Origin: Marinilabiliales bacterium
GTDB lineage: Bacteria > Bacteroidota > Bacteroidia > Bacteroidales > F082
Direction of reading: 5' to 3'
Assembly: GCA_002869365.1 (NCBI GenBank)
Contig: PKTA01000176.1
Coordinates: forward strand, 1-48,546
Length of the DNA stretch: 48,546 nucleotides
A model generated the notes under the pieces. That model worked only from the letters and a program-made list of their open reading frames with translations. It searched no databases and was not told the DNA's origin. Shown in pieces: positions 1 to 9,528 of the stretch. The number at the start of each line of letters is the position of its first letter. Positions within the stretch are counted from its first letter, which is position 1. A program made the translations under genes and the position numbers.

Positions 1-25
1 AAATTAATAATTGAAAATTAGAGAT

Positions 26-718
26 ATGAAAACCATAGGTATTGTAGGTGGAATGAGTTGGGAGTCAACAAAAGTTTATTACGAAATAATAAATGAACAA
101 GTTAAACAAAAACTTGGAGGTTTTCATTCTTGTAAATGCCTTATCTATTCAGTTGATTTTGCTGAAATACAAAAACTTCAACATGAAGATAAGTGGGAAG
201 AGTTGGATATTTTAATGGCCGATGCCGCAAAACGATTACAAATTGCCGGCGCCGACTTTATTGTACTTGCAACAAACACCATGCATCTTTGTGTTGAGGC
301 TATTAAAGAGGCTGTTGAGATACCTATTCTTCACATAGCACAAGCAACTTCTTCTGCTATCATTAATAAAAATATTAATACAGTCGCACTCCTGGGTACA
401 AAGTTTACGATGGAGAAGGATTTTTACAAGAGTATTTTAACTAAGAATAATATAGAAGTTATTACACCAAATGAGCAGGAAAGAGATATTATCCATAATA
501 TTATTTTTGGCGAATTGGTACAGGGAATTATTAAAGATGAATCCAGAAATAAATTTATGGCAATTATCTCCAGGCTTCAATTGCAAGGTGCTGAAGGAGT
601 TATACTTGGTTGTACGGAAATTCCACTACTAATTTCCAGTGACGATGTCGAAATTGAAGTTTTCAATACCACCAGAATTCATGCTGAGAAAGCAGTGGAA
701 ATGGCCTTGAAAGAGTGA
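26..718 (+). CDS. Aspartate/glutamate racemase family protein
   Basis: A 230-residue member of the Asp/Glu racemase superfamily, cytoplasmic and cofactor-independent, which interconverts L- and D-amino acids. The N-terminal GGMSWEST motif and overall pattern resemble the E. coli YgeA/L-DER branch. The two catalytic positions are Thr83 (in ATNTMH) and Cys196 (in LGCTEIPLL), not the two-Cys pair of classical aspartate racemases. The Thr/Cys pair is known for the L-Asp/Glu-specific E. coli enzyme. I place the start at the ATG at 26: an upstream in-frame TTG at 11 would add five residues (MKIRD) that the family lacks. The window edge hides the promoter. It ends in TGA, so TGA serves as a stop codon in this genome. 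Family assignment is firm; substrate preference is inference. Confidence 0.88.
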   Translation: MKTIGIVGGMSWESTKVYYEIINEQVKQKLGGFHSCKCLIYSVDFAEIQKLQHEDKWEELDILMADAAKRLQIAGADFIVLATNTMHLCVEAIKEAVEIPILHIAQATSSAIINKNINTVALLGTKFTMEKDFYKSILTKNNIEVITPNEQERDIIHNIIFGELVQGIIKDESRNKFMAIISRLQLQGAEGVILGCTEIPLLISSDDVEIEVFNTTRIHAEKAVEMALKE

Positions 719-851
719 AGATAGTAGAGTGAAGAGTGTAGAATGTAGAGTGTAGAGTTATGAATTTTGAGTTATGAGTTCTTATGATTCAGACTTTACA
801 AATGAACACAACCTACTCACAACATGCAAATGCGACCTGCAACCCGACTGA
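719..851. repeat. Intergenic degenerate direct repeats
   Basis: The gap between two convergent genes is filled by imperfect copies of a GTAGAGTG-like word (about 722-757). These run into GAGTTATGAATTTTGAGTT (755-773) and GAGTTATGAG. The second phrase reappears in reverse complement at 29914-29949 and partly at 17131-17157, so it belongs to a dispersed intergenic family. No ORF or convincing terminator hairpin was seen here. Confidence 0.55.
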
Positions 852-1562
852 CTAAAAATTCGGTTTCAAATCGTATTTTTTATAGAAATCGCTAATGCGC
901 TGAACGGCTTCTTCAACGGTATCTACAAGTTCGAATATTTGAAGATCATCTTCCTTAATCATCCCTTCTTCCAGCATACGGCTATTTATCCATTCTAATA
1001 GCCCGCCCCAATATGATTTTCCTACCATAACAATTGGAAAACGTACTAGTTTGTGTGTCTGTATTAGAGTTATAGCTTCAAATAATTCATCCATTGTTCC
1101 AAAACCACCCGGCAATACAACATACCCCTGCGAATAGCGCATAAACATAAGTTTACGGGTAAAGAAATAATTGAATTCCAATAACTTATCTGGATCAATA
1201 TAAGGATTTGCACTTTGCTCAAACTCCAGATCAATATTTAAGCCTACTGATTTTCCACCTGCGATATGGGCACCTTTATTGGCGGCTTCCATAACTCCGG
1301 GACCACCACCGGTAATAATACCGAAGCCCTTTTTCGTAAGAAGATAAGCAAGTTCTTCTGCCAGATGATAATAGTCGTGGCCGGGTTTTGTACGTGCTGA
1401 ACCAAACACAGCAACACAGGGCCCAATTCGGGAAAGTTCTGTATAACCATCAACAATTTCGGCCATTATTTTAAAAACAGACCATGAATCATGAGCTTTT
1501 ATTTGAGTCCAAGATTTTGGTTGAAACTCCTTTTTAAGTCTTTGTAAATCATCTTCCTGCAT
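852..1562 (-). CDS. LOG-family protein (TIGR00730-type Rossmann fold)
   Basis: A 236-residue protein of the LOG (formerly 'lysine decarboxylase') family. Members hydrolyse nucleoside 5'-monophosphates to the base and ribose 5-phosphate; in plants and some bacteria this releases cytokinins. The two signature motifs are present: GGGPGVMEAANKGA at about 85-98 and PGGFGTMDE at about 151-159, the latter carrying the catalytic Glu. It is the last gene of a minus-strand operon, 11 bases after uvrA. That placement hints at nucleotide salvage or housekeeping but does not prove it. The older annotation as a decarboxylase is not supported by the motifs. Substrate unknown. Confidence 0.88.
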   Translation of the reverse strand: MQEDDLQRLKKEFQPKSWTQIKAHDSWSVFKIMAEIVDGYTELSRIGPCVAVFGSARTKPGHDYYHLAEELAYLLTKKGFGIITGGGPGVMEAANKGAHIAGGKSVGLNIDLEFEQSANPYIDPDKLLEFNYFFTRKLMFMRYSQGYVVLPGGFGTMDELFEAITLIQTHKLVRFPIVMVGKSYWGGLLEWINSRMLEEGMIKEDDLQIFELVDTVEEAVQRISDFYKKYDLKPNF

Positions 1563-1573
1563 AGCATTGAATT

Positions 1574-4399
1574 TTATTTTAATTCTTCCGCAAGATACTT
1601 AGCGGTATAACTGTCTTTATTTTTAATTATTTCCTCGGGGGTTCCCTTGCAAACTATTTCCCCTCCCCTTTCTCCACCTTCAGGGCCCATATCAATAATA
1701 TAATCGGCAACCTTAATCACTTCCATATTATGCTCAATAATTATTATTGTATTTCCTTTATTTACAAGTTTTTGAATAACTTTAAGAAGAACATTTACAT
1801 CTTCAAAATGCAAACCTGTTGTGGGTTCATCCAGAATATAAAGAGTTTGTCCGGTATCTCTTTTCGATAATTCAGATGCAAGCTTTACCCTTTGTGCCTC
1901 ACCACCCGAAATGGTTGTAGAAGATTGACCTAGAGTAAGATAGCCCAAACCAACATCCTGAAGAGTTTTAAGTTTTATAACAATTTTAGGAATATTTTCG
2001 AAAAACTCAACAGCCTGGTTTATTGTCATATCCAACACATCATTTATGGATTTACCTTTAAATCTGACTTCCAGAGTTTCACGATTGTAACGCTTGCCAT
2101 AACATTCATCACAAGGCACATAAACATCGGGGAGAAAGTTCATTTCTATGGTTTGTATTCCTGCTCCCTGACATTTTTCGCATCTGCCACCTTTTACATT
2201 AAAGGAAAATCTGCCGGGTTTATATCCTCTTATTTTGGCTTCGGGTATATTACCGAATAATTTTCTTATTTCATCGAAGACTTTTGTATAAGTTGCCGGA
2301 TTAGATCGTGGTGTTCTGCCGATGGGCGATTGATCGATGGCAATAACCTTATCAATATTTTTTAGCCCATCAATACTTTTATATTTCAGAGGATCTTTTA
2401 ATGCTCTGAAAAAATGAGCGTTTAATATTGGATATAGAGTATCATTAATGAGAGTAGATTTTCCGCTTCCCGACACTCCTGTTACGCATATCAATGTCCC
2501 TATGGGAAAATCAACATCAACATTTTTCAAATTATTTCCCCGTGCTCCCTTTATACTAAGGAACTTTCCATTTCCCTTTCGCCTTTTCTTTGGGATTGAT
2601 ATTTCCCTTCTTCCTTTTAGGTAGTCAGCAGTAATACTGCCATTTTCCATTATTTCAGTGGGAGTTCCTGTGGCTACAATTTTACCGCCATGACGTCCTG
2701 CTCCCGGACCTATATCAATAACATAATCGGCAGACATGATGGTATCCTTATCGTGCTCTACAACAAGAACTGAATTACCAATGTCTCTCAAATCCTTAAG
2801 AGCATAAATTAACTTATGATTATCTCTTTGATGTAATCCAATACTAGGCTCATCAAGTATATATAAAACTCCTGTTAATCGTGATCCAATTTGGGTTGCC
2901 AGACGTATTCTTTGTGCTTCTCCTCCCGACAAACTCCGGGTTGGTCTGTTTAAGTTAAGATACTCTATCCCAACTTCCAACAAAAAGTCAAGTCGGGTTT
3001 TAATTTCACGCAATACTTCTCTGGCAATTTTAATTTGCTTTTTGCTTAGTTTACTCTCAATATTTTCTAGCCAGTTTCTAAGATTCAGCAAGTCCATACT
3101 TGCCAATTCTGAAATATTTTTATTGTGAATTTTAAAAAACAAGGCTTCTCTTTTCAACCGCGCCCCTTCACATTCAGGACACTGATGTTTATTCATAAAT
3201 CCTTCAGCCCATTTTTTTGAAGTTTGAGAATGGCTATCGTTATTATAATTCTCAACATATTTAATTACACCCTCAAATGACAATGAATACGAACGGGTAA
3301 TTCCAAGATATTCCTTTTTAATTTCAAAGGTTTCTTCCGAGCCATTCAAAATGGTTTCCATACCCTCTTTCGGTATATCTTTTAAGGGAGTATTTAAATC
3401 AAAATTATACTTTAATCGTATGGTTTCCAACTGCTTATAAACCCATGAATTTTTATATTCCCCCAGAGGTTTAATACCACCTTTTTTTATGGACATATAC
3501 ATATCGGGCATAACTTTCCTCATATCTATTTCAGAAACTTTACCTAGCCCATTACAATTTGGACAAGCCCCATAAGGTGAATTAAATGAAAATGTATTTG
3601 GTTCCGGTTTATCATACGATAGCCCTGACTCAGGGCACATAAGCTTGCTGCTAAAATGCCTTATTTCCCCTGTTTCATCGTCTAAAACCATAACAACTCC
3701 TTTGCCATACTTCATGGCAACAGAAATTGTTTTCTTCATTCGTTGATCATCTTTATCGCTGATTTTTATCCTATCAACAACTACTTCAACATCATGAATT
3801 TTATACCTGTCCAGTTGCATTCCAAATGCAATTTCACGTATTTCTCCATCAACTCTTACGCGTAAAAATCCCTGTTGTCTTATCTGCTCAAAAAGTTCTC
3901 TATAATGACCTTTACGACCTTTTACTATGGGAGATAAAAAACTAACTCCTTTACCCTGAAAATCATTCTTAATAATTTCAACTATCTGATCCTCATTGTA
4001 CTGAACCATTTTTTTATTGGTATTATAAGAATAAGCTTCGCCGGCGCGGGCAAACAACAGACGTAAAAAATCGTATATTTCAGTTATTGTACCAACCGTT
4101 GAGCGGGGATTACGATTTACAGATTTCTGTTCAATACTTATAACCGGACTAAGTCCGTTTATTTTGTCTACATCGGGCCTTTCCATATTTCCAATAAACT
4201 GACGGGCGTAGGCCGAAAGAGTTTCCATATAACGCCTCTGGCCTTCAGCATAAATTGTATCGAAGGCCAATGATGACTTTCCACTACCACTTAAACCAGT
4301 TATTACCACTAATTTATCGCGAGGGATAACAAGATCGATATCACGAAGATTATGTACTCTTGCTCCTAATATTTCCAGAATATTTTCCTTTTCCTGCAC
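1574..4399 (-). CDS. uvrA: Excinuclease ABC subunit A (UvrA)
   Basis: A 941-residue UvrA, the damage-recognition ATPase of nucleotide excision repair; it acts in the cytoplasm as a dimer with UvrB. Two ABC-type ATPase halves are visible: the first Walker A ([13 protein letters not shown]) lies near residues 34-46 and the second ([14 protein letters not shown]) near the middle. Each half has an LSGGEAQR- or [12 protein letters not shown] signature and a DEP Walker B. Zinc-binding Cys pairs are present ([16 protein letters not shown] with CDEC further on). Length matches the family. The start codon is GTG (complement of 4397-4399); no ATG lies just upstream. It sits 19 bases after the transglycosylase gene and 11 bases before the LOG gene, so the three are probably co-transcribed. 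Confidence 0.97.
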   Translation of the reverse strand: MQEKENILEILGARVHNLRDIDLVIPRDKLVVITGLSGSGKSSLAFDTIYAEGQRRYMETLSAYARQFIGNMERPDVDKINGLSPVISIEQKSVNRNPRSTVGTITEIYDFLRLLFARAGEAYSYNTNKKMVQYNEDQIVEIIKNDFQGKGVSFLSPIVKGRKGHYRELFEQIRQQGFLRVRVDGEIREIAFGMQLDRYKIHDVEVVVDRIKISDKDDQRMKKTISVAMKYGKGVVMVLDDETGEIRHFSSKLMCPESGLSYDKPEPNTFSFNSPYGACPNCNGLGKVSEIDMRKVMPDMYMSIKKGGIKPLGEYKNSWVYKQLETIRLKYNFDLNTPLKDIPKEGMETILNGSEETFEIKKEYLGITRSYSLSFEGVIKYVENYNNDSHSQTSKKWAEGFMNKHQCPECEGARLKREALFFKIHNKNISELASMDLLNLRNWLENIESKLSKKQIKIAREVLREIKTRLDFLLEVGIEYLNLNRPTRSLSGGEAQRIRLATQIGSRLTGVLYILDEPSIGLHQRDNHKLIYALKDLRDIGNSVLVVEHDKDTIMSADYVIDIGPGAGRHGGKIVATGTPTEIMENGSITADYLKGRREISIPKKRRKGNGKFLSIKGARGNNLKNVDVDFPIGTLICVTGVSGSGKSTLINDTLYPILNAHFFRALKDPLKYKSIDGLKNIDKVIAIDQSPIGRTPRSNPATYTKVFDEIRKLFGNIPEAKIRGYKPGRFSFNVKGGRCEKCQGAGIQTIEMNFLPDVYVPCDECYGKRYNRETLEVRFKGKSINDVLDMTINQAVEFFENIPKIVIKLKTLQDVGLGYLTLGQSSTTISGGEAQRVKLASELSKRDTGQTLYILDEPTTGLHFEDVNVLLKVIQKLVNKGNTIIIIEHNMEVIKVADYIIDMGPEGGERGGEIVCKGTPEEIIKNKDSYTAKYLAEELK

Positions 4400-4418
4400 T
4401 TATTAATTTATTTGCATT

Positions 4419-5357
4419 TTATTTAGTTCTTTCTATATGGGTGGCATTATAAGGTAACTCGGGGATTTCAATAATGTATGTCTTTTTCCTTCTATTGACA
4501 AGGTTTTTTTCCCTCAGCCATGGATTGAAATACTTAAGCAATTTATAACTTATTCCCTGCTCCTGAGCAAAGTCGGCCCAATGCTCAACAGAGGAACTTA
4601 TAACCACCATTCTTTTTGGAATTGGCTGCAGATAATCTGTTTCATCAAGATAAAAACCATATTTCTCAGGATTTTCCAATATTAATTTAGTGGCAAGTAT
4701 TCTGTATATATATCTTGCTGTTTCATCGTTGAGCAATAAATCGTAATACGACTTTTCACTCTGTCTGTCAATTTGCCTGTTCATCCCTCTAATACCTGCA
4801 TTATATGATGCCGCAGCCATGGTCCAATTACCAAATTCTTCATAACTTTTTTGCAAATACTTACAAGCAGCCTCTGTAGATTTTTTCACGCTATAGCGTT
4901 CATCTACATATTTATCTACTTCCAAATCATATTCTTTAGCAGTACCCTTAAGCAATTGCCAGTACCCTTTTGCTCCAGCCGGGGAAGTAACGTTTTGCAA
5001 TCCACTTTCGATTACTGCCAGATATTTAAAATCGTCGGGTATATTATTCTCCTTTAGGATTTCTTCTATCATAGGAAAAAACCTATGTGTTCTTTTTATA
5101 ATCTGTATAGTATAAGAATGCCAATATGTATTTACTGTAAGTTCCTTATCCAGCGATTCTCTTACATAAAACAAGTCCAAAGGCACTTGTTCTCCTGCAA
5201 AAGTCAACGAATCGGGAATAGGCAAAGATACTATACGATAATACTGATCGTTAGTGCCTGGTAAGTTTTTATCATGTCTTTCCTTCCAAAAATCGATACC
5301 AATTACCAATGCTATAATAATAAATGACAATAATAAATATGAAAGAAATTTGTTCAT
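4419..5357 (-). CDS. Membrane-anchored lytic transglycosylase (SLT domain)
   Basis: A 312-residue MltD-like lytic transglycosylase that would cleave peptidoglycan glycan strands with formation of 1,6-anhydro-MurNAc. Residues 4-22 form an N-terminal hydrophobic anchor or uncleaved signal. The SLT domain follows: IPDDFKYLAVIESGL gives the catalytic Glu117, and SPAGAKGYWQLL (about 125-136) and AAASYNAG are the other family blocks. The last 60 residues (HWADFAQEQGISY, FNPWL, YIIEIP) look like a single degenerate LysM-type wall-binding module, so it is shorter than E. coli MltD, which has two LysM repeats. It appears to be the first gene of the operon that continues with uvrA. Confidence 0.9.
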   Translation of the reverse strand: MNKFLSYLLLSFIIIALVIGIDFWKERHDKNLPGTNDQYYRIVSLPIPDSLTFAGEQVPLDLFYVRESLDKELTVNTYWHSYTIQIIKRTHRFFPMIEEILKENNIPDDFKYLAVIESGLQNVTSPAGAKGYWQLLKGTAKEYDLEVDKYVDERYSVKKSTEAACKYLQKSYEEFGNWTMAAASYNAGIRGMNRQIDRQSEKSYYDLLLNDETARYIYRILATKLILENPEKYGFYLDETDYLQPIPKRMVVISSSVEHWADFAQEQGISYKLLKYFNPWLREKNLVNRRKKTYIIEIPELPYNATHIERTK

Positions 5358-5452
5358 CAGCAGTAACAGAATTTAGAATTGCGAAGATAGTTTACTTATT
5401 AAAAGTGAAGGCAGAATATGAGCGTTAAATTGTTATAAAAAGATTAAAATAT

Positions 5453-5995
5453 TTAAAATGGGCTCACAAAATCTTTAAATAGAGGTCCTGTTTTGTCTTT
5501 CTCAGAAAGTATTGGATTTTCCACTTTCCAATCAATATGTAAATCCGGATCGCACCACAATATTGAACCTTCTGAATTTTTATTATAGACATTAGTACAT
5601 TTATAAAAAAACACTGTATTATCTTCAAGAGTAACAAAACCATGTGCAAAGCCCGGCGGGACCCAGTACATCCATTTGTTATCCTGAGTTAGTTCCACAG
5701 ATGCCCATTTTCCATATGTTGGAGAATTTTTTCTTATGTCGACGGCAACATCAAGTACCGAACCTTTCATCACCCTAACCAATTTTCCCTGAGCAAAAGG
5801 AGGTTTTTGAAAATGAAGCCCCCGTAAAACACCTTTTGAAGATTTGCTCTCGTTATCCTGAACAAAATTGTGATCTATTCCGTTCCTTAAAAAGTTCTCC
5901 TTATTGTAAGACTCGAAAAAATAACCCCTGTGATCCTCAAAAACAGTAGGCTTAACAATATACAAATCAGGAATTTTGGTCTTAATTACCTCCAT
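5453..5995 (-). CDS. rfbC: dTDP-4-dehydrorhamnose 3,5-epimerase (RmlC)
   Basis: A 180-residue cupin-type epimerase converting dTDP-4-keto-6-deoxyglucose to dTDP-4-keto-L-rhamnose in the dTDP-rhamnose pathway. Family blocks visible: the DHRGYFFE motif (21-28), RGLHFQ with catalytic His61, WVPPGFAHGF (111-120), and Tyr137 after FFYKCTN. Length is normal for RmlC. The other dTDP-rhamnose genes (rfbA, rfbB, rfbD) are not in the window, so this copy is separate from them. It is divergent from bamD across a 269-base spacer, and a 95-base gap separates it from the transglycosylase gene downstream. Confidence 0.95.
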   Translation of the reverse strand: MEVIKTKIPDLYIVKPTVFEDHRGYFFESYNKENFLRNGIDHNFVQDNESKSSKGVLRGLHFQKPPFAQGKLVRVMKGSVLDVAVDIRKNSPTYGKWASVELTQDNKWMYWVPPGFAHGFVTLEDNTVFFYKCTNVYNKNSEGSILWCDPDLHIDWKVENPILSEKDKTGPLFKDFVSPF

Positions 5996-6230
5996 ATCTT
6001 CTACAATTATTATTAATTGGTAAAGATAAAAAATTAAAAGTAATTCCAGGCCCTTTGCCCTGTCAATACGTAAATTCGGAAAATAAATGTTTATTGATAG
6101 AGTTATCTCATTCCATACAAAATCAGAAATTCATGACCAGGATTACTAATAATTGTTAATTATTTATCACAAATTTAGGGTATAAATTATACTTAAGATT
6201 TTTTATGAAATAAAGGCATGCATATTTCGT

Positions 6231-6260
6231 TTTGTACTTCAACTTTTTATCTTAATTTTG
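6231..6260 (+). promoter_or_regulatory. Candidate Bacteroidota promoter of bamD
   Basis: TTTG at 6231-6234 and TAATTTTG at 6253-6260, separated by 18 bases, match the Bacteroidota -33/-7 consensus (TTTG, TAnnTTTG). The -7 box ends only four bases before the bamD ATG at 6265, so a transcript would start almost at the initiation codon (leaderless or nearly so). Inference from consensus only. Confidence 0.6.
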
Positions 6261-6264
6261 CGCC

Positions 6265-7059
6265 ATGTTTAGAAAAGTGACATTTATATTGTTATTTGCT
6301 GGTTTATTGACAGTTACCTTTAGTTGTAATGGATATCAGAAATTATTAAAAAGCAGCAATAACGAACTAAAATACGAAACTGCCATCGACCTTTATGAAA
6401 AAGGAAACTTCAATAAAGCACTGCAGTTTTTCGATATTTTAAGGGCCGTACATCGTGGAACTCCTAAAGGAGAACTGATTACATATTATACAGCTAATTG
6501 TTATTTTCAGTTAAAAGACTATAATATAGCCAGTTACTATTATAAACAATATACACAATTGTACCCCAGAGGAGAGCATGTTAAGGAAGCCGCTTTTACA
6601 AGTGCTTATTGTAATTATCTGGATTCACCGAGATCTTCATTAGACCAAACAAGTACTTATACCGCCTTAAAGGAGTTACAAAATTACATCGACATGTATC
6701 CTAACGACAGCAAAGTTGAAGAGGCAACTAAACTAATGGATGATCTTCGCGATAAATTAGAAGTGAAGGATTATAACATTGCCAAACTATATTATAATAT
6801 GGATAGTTATCAGGCAGCAATAACATCCTTCGAAAACTTATTGGATGACTACCCTGATACTGATTATCAGGAAGAAATACTTTATTATATTACTAAAGCT
6901 TATTATAAATATGCTGAAAAAAGTATCTATACAAAGAAAAAGGACAGATATGAAAAAACAGTTGAGTCTTATAATAACTTATTACAACTTTATCCGGAGA
7001 GTAAATTTTTAAAAGAAGTTGGAAATATAAGCGATGACGCTAGAAAACAATTAAATTAA
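6265..7059 (+). CDS. bamD: Outer membrane assembly lipoprotein BamD
   Basis: A 264-residue BamD/YfiO-like lipoprotein, part of the BAM machine that folds beta-barrel proteins into the outer membrane. It has an N-terminal lipoprotein signal with Cys21 as the lipidated residue (TFSC; not an ideal lipobox, but common in Bacteroidota). The rest is TPR-like helical repeats rich in Tyr and Asn, e.g. DLYEKGNFNKALQFFD and YNIASYYYKQY. The gene order bamD, omega subunit, coaBC, porD is well known in Bacteroidota and strengthens the call. The next gene begins 8 bases after the stop codon. Confidence 0.92.
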   Translation: MFRKVTFILLFAGLLTVTFSCNGYQKLLKSSNNELKYETAIDLYEKGNFNKALQFFDILRAVHRGTPKGELITYYTANCYFQLKDYNIASYYYKQYTQLYPRGEHVKEAAFTSAYCNYLDSPRSSLDQTSTYTALKELQNYIDMYPNDSKVEEATKLMDDLRDKLEVKDYNIAKLYYNMDSYQAAITSFENLLDDYPDTDYQEEILYYITKAYYKYAEKSIYTKKKDRYEKTVESYNNLLQLYPESKFLKEVGNISDDARKQLN

Positions 7060-7067
7060 TATATAAA

Positions 7068-7403
7068 ATGGATTACAAAAAAGTTAAAACTGAAACTACT
7101 GCAGTTACCCGTACAAAGGACGACTTTTACGAGCAAACCGGTAATATTTATGAAACTATTGCTGTTTTGGCCAAAAGAGCTAACCAGATTGGTGGAGAAC
7201 TAAAGCAGGAACTTGATCAAAAAACTGCTGAATTTGCCTCTACTAACGATAATCTGGAAGAGGTTTTTGAAAATCGCGAGCAAATTGAGATTGCAAAATT
7301 CTACGAAAAACTTCCAAAACCTACCTTGATTGCGGTTCATGAGTTTTTAAATGAGCAGATTTATATCAGAAATCCACATAAAACTATTTCAACAAATTTC
7401 TAA
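7068..7403 (+). CDS. rpoZ: RNA polymerase omega-subunit-like protein (Rpb6 family)
   Basis: A 111-residue protein matching the divergent Bacteroidota omega subunit, which helps assemble RNA polymerase around beta'. What is seen: an N-terminal KTETTAVTRTKDDF segment, then a helix NIYETIAVLAKRANQIG resembling the omega core (x-R-A-x-Q-I), then an acidic linker and a lineage-specific C-terminal part (LPKPTLIAVHEFLNEQIY). Similarity to E. coli RpoZ is weak, so the assignment rests on the helix motif and the conserved place between bamD and coaBC. Gaps are 8 bases on each side, consistent with one operon. Confidence 0.8.
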   Translation: MDYKKVKTETTAVTRTKDDFYEQTGNIYETIAVLAKRANQIGGELKQELDQKTAEFASTNDNLEEVFENREQIEIAKFYEKLPKPTLIAVHEFLNEQIYIRNPHKTISTNF

Positions 7404-7411
7404 TGTAAAAA

Positions 7412-8620
7412 ATGCTGAAGGGTAAAAAAATATTAATTGGTATAACTGGCAGTATTGCTGCTTATAAAATACCATTTTTGATACGGCTACTAAAAAAAGG
7501 AGGTGCCGAGGTTCAAATTATTTTAAGCCCTTATGCTAAAGAATTTGTAACACCATTAACTCTTGCTACTTTAAGTGAGAATGCGGTTCTTCACGAGTTT
7601 CATAAACGTGATGATGGTAGTTGGTTCAGCCATGTTAATCTTGGGCTTTGGGCCGACTTATTTTTAGTTGCTCCGCTTACGGCAAATACTATGGCTAAAA
7701 TGGCCTGTGGTATAGCCGACAATTTACTATTAACAACAGTATTGTCGGCAAGATGCCCCCTATTTTTTGCACCCGCCATGGATTTGGACATGTATAAACA
7801 CCCAAATACACAGGAAAATATCAAAAAACTTCAATCTATTGGATATAAGTTAATTGAACCTGTTGAAGGAGAGTTGGCAAGTGGACTAGTCGGCTTTGGC
7901 CGCCTCGAAGAACCGGAGAAAATTTTTGAAGTAATAAAAGATTTCTTCGAAAAAAAAAAGCCTCTAAAAAATAAAAAGGCGCTTGTTAATGCAGGCCCAA
8001 CATACGAACCTATTGATCCTGTGCGCTTTATAGGCAATCATAGTAGTGGTAAAATGGGTGTGGCTATAGCCGATGCACTAGCAGAGTTGGGTGCGGATGT
8101 GGAACTGGTTTTGGGACCTAGTAATGAGAAACCTAAAAACCAAGGAATTACCATACATAATATTAGAACGGCAGAAGAAATGTACGAGAAATGCATGAGC
8201 ATCTTCCCATCTTCTGATATATGTGTACTCTCAGCTGCAGTTGCCGATTTTACTCCTGATAATATTTCCGATACCAAGATTAAAAAAGAAAGTGGTTTCT
8301 CTTCTATACAATTAAAACCAACTAAAGATATACTTGCAAGCTTGGGAAGTCAAAAGAAAAAGGGACAGATTTTAGTGGGTTTTGCTCTAGAAACAGATAA
8401 TGAGCATGCAAATGCAGTAAAGAAACTAAAGTCAAAAAACCTTGATCTTATTGTATTAAATTCTTTGCAAGACAAAGGTGCCGGCTTTGGTCATTCTACC
8501 AATAAGATTAGCATAATAAACAATAAACAAAAAACTTTTGAGTTTCCATTAAAAGATAAATCTGAGGTTGCTGTCGACATAGTTAATACTATAGTAAACC
8601 AAACGATATTTCATAAGTAA
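7412..8620 (+). CDS. coaBC: Phosphopantothenoylcysteine decarboxylase / phosphopantothenate-cysteine ligase (CoaBC)
   Basis: A 402-residue bifunctional coenzyme A biosynthesis enzyme. The N-terminal flavin decarboxylase (CoaC) half starts with GKKILIGITGSIAAYK. It carries the catalytic His in SHVNLGLWADL, the APLTANTMAKMACGIADNLL block, and PAMDLDMY, a variant of the PxMNxxMW motif with Asp in place of Asn. The C-terminal ligase (CoaB) half starts near residue 185 (KKALVNAGPTYEPIDPVRFIGNHSSGKMG). It ends with KLKSKNLDLIVLNSL and GFGHSTNKI. Length is usual. It is 8 bases after rpoZ and 11 bases before porD. Confidence 0.97.
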   Translation: MLKGKKILIGITGSIAAYKIPFLIRLLKKGGAEVQIILSPYAKEFVTPLTLATLSENAVLHEFHKRDDGSWFSHVNLGLWADLFLVAPLTANTMAKMACGIADNLLLTTVLSARCPLFFAPAMDLDMYKHPNTQENIKKLQSIGYKLIEPVEGELASGLVGFGRLEEPEKIFEVIKDFFEKKKPLKNKKALVNAGPTYEPIDPVRFIGNHSSGKMGVAIADALAELGADVELVLGPSNEKPKNQGITIHNIRTAEEMYEKCMSIFPSSDICVLSAAVADFTPDNISDTKIKKESGFSSIQLKPTKDILASLGSQKKKGQILVGFALETDNEHANAVKKLKSKNLDLIVLNSLQDKGAGFGHSTNKISIINNKQKTFEFPLKDKSEVAVDIVNTIVNQTIFHK

Positions 8621-8631
8621 AAAAATACAGC

Positions 8632-9528
8632 ATGCGTAAGCGAATACTAGTTGCAATTCTTTCTATCATAATGACATTAAATGTGTCGGCTCAGGAATTC
8701 CTTTGCGATGTCAATGTACAACTACAAGGTATTCAGGGCGTTGACCAGTCTGTTTTTGATGCAATGCAGAAATCTGTTTTTGAATTCATGAATAATAGAA
8801 AATGGACAGGGTACAATTTCAAAATGGAGGAAAGAATAGAATGTACTATATTATTTACCATTACCAATGTTGTTGGAAGCGATGAGTTTTCAGGCAATTT
8901 AAATGTGGTTCTCCAGCGGCCAATATACAAAAGTGATTATGCTTCTCCTGTCTTAAACCTTGTTGATAAGGATATACATTTTAGATATGTTCCTTATCAA
9001 ACTATGGAGTTTGTAGAAAATTCATACACCGACAATTTAACATCAATACTTGCATATTATGCTTATTTAATGCTGGGATTGGATTTTGATACTTTCTCTT
9101 TGTATGGAGGAGATCCTTTTTACGAAAAGGCACAATCTGTTGTTAACTCAGCACAAAATTCCAATGAAAAAGGATGGCAGGCATTTGAAGGTCCTAAAAA
9201 CAGAAATCAGTTGCTGGCCGGACTTACAAACCAGTCGTATAATAATTTGAGAATGTTCCTTTACGAATATCACCGTAGAGGCTTAGACACCATGTCGGAA
9301 GATGTTGAAGGTGGCCGATCAATTATCGGAAAATCACTAAGACATTTTAAAGCGGTTAACGATAAGAGACCAGGACTTTATCCTCTTCAGGTATTTGTTG
9401 AATCCAAAAGAAATGAGCTAATAAATATTTTCAAAAACGCTACTCCTGCCGAAAAAACTGCAATGATTAACATTATGAAGGATGTTGATCCGGCAAATTC
9501 AAGCACCTATGAGAATGTAAATAAGTAG
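8632..9528 (+). CDS. porD: Type IX secretion system protein PorD (DUF4835)
   Basis: A 298-residue exported protein of the DUF4835 family, known as PorD in Porphyromonas gingivalis, where it is needed for type IX secretion. Residues 1-20 form a signal peptide ending in SAQ. The mature protein has family features (VNVQLQGIQGVDQSVFD; GYNFKMEERIECTILFTI; VPYQTMEFVENSYTDNLTS; LGLDFDTFSLYGGDPFYEKAQ). It closes the bamD-rpoZ-coaBC run. In many relatives recN follows; here a 370-base gap and an exopolysaccharide operon follow instead. The secreted esterase at the right end of the window has a type IX sorting tail, consistent with an active system. PorD's exact role in the machine is not settled. Confidence 0.85.
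   Translation: MRKRILVAILSIIMTLNVSAQEFLCDVNVQLQGIQGVDQSVFDAMQKSVFEFMNNRKWTGYNFKMEERIECTILFTITNVVGSDEFSGNLNVVLQRPIYKSDYASPVLNLVDKDIHFRYVPYQTMEFVENSYTDNLTSILAYYAYLMLGLDFDTFSLYGGDPFYEKAQSVVNSAQNSNEKGWQAFEGPKNRNQLLAGLTNQSYNNLRMFLYEYHRRGLDTMSEDVEGGRSIIGKSLRHFKAVNDKRPGLYPLQVFVESKRNELINIFKNATPAEKTAMINIMKDVDPANSSTYENVNK

Noticed and set aside
6154..6173. Second Rex-like site (TTGTTAA...TCACAA) before bamD
   Set aside because: The half-sites are two bases too far apart for the operator.
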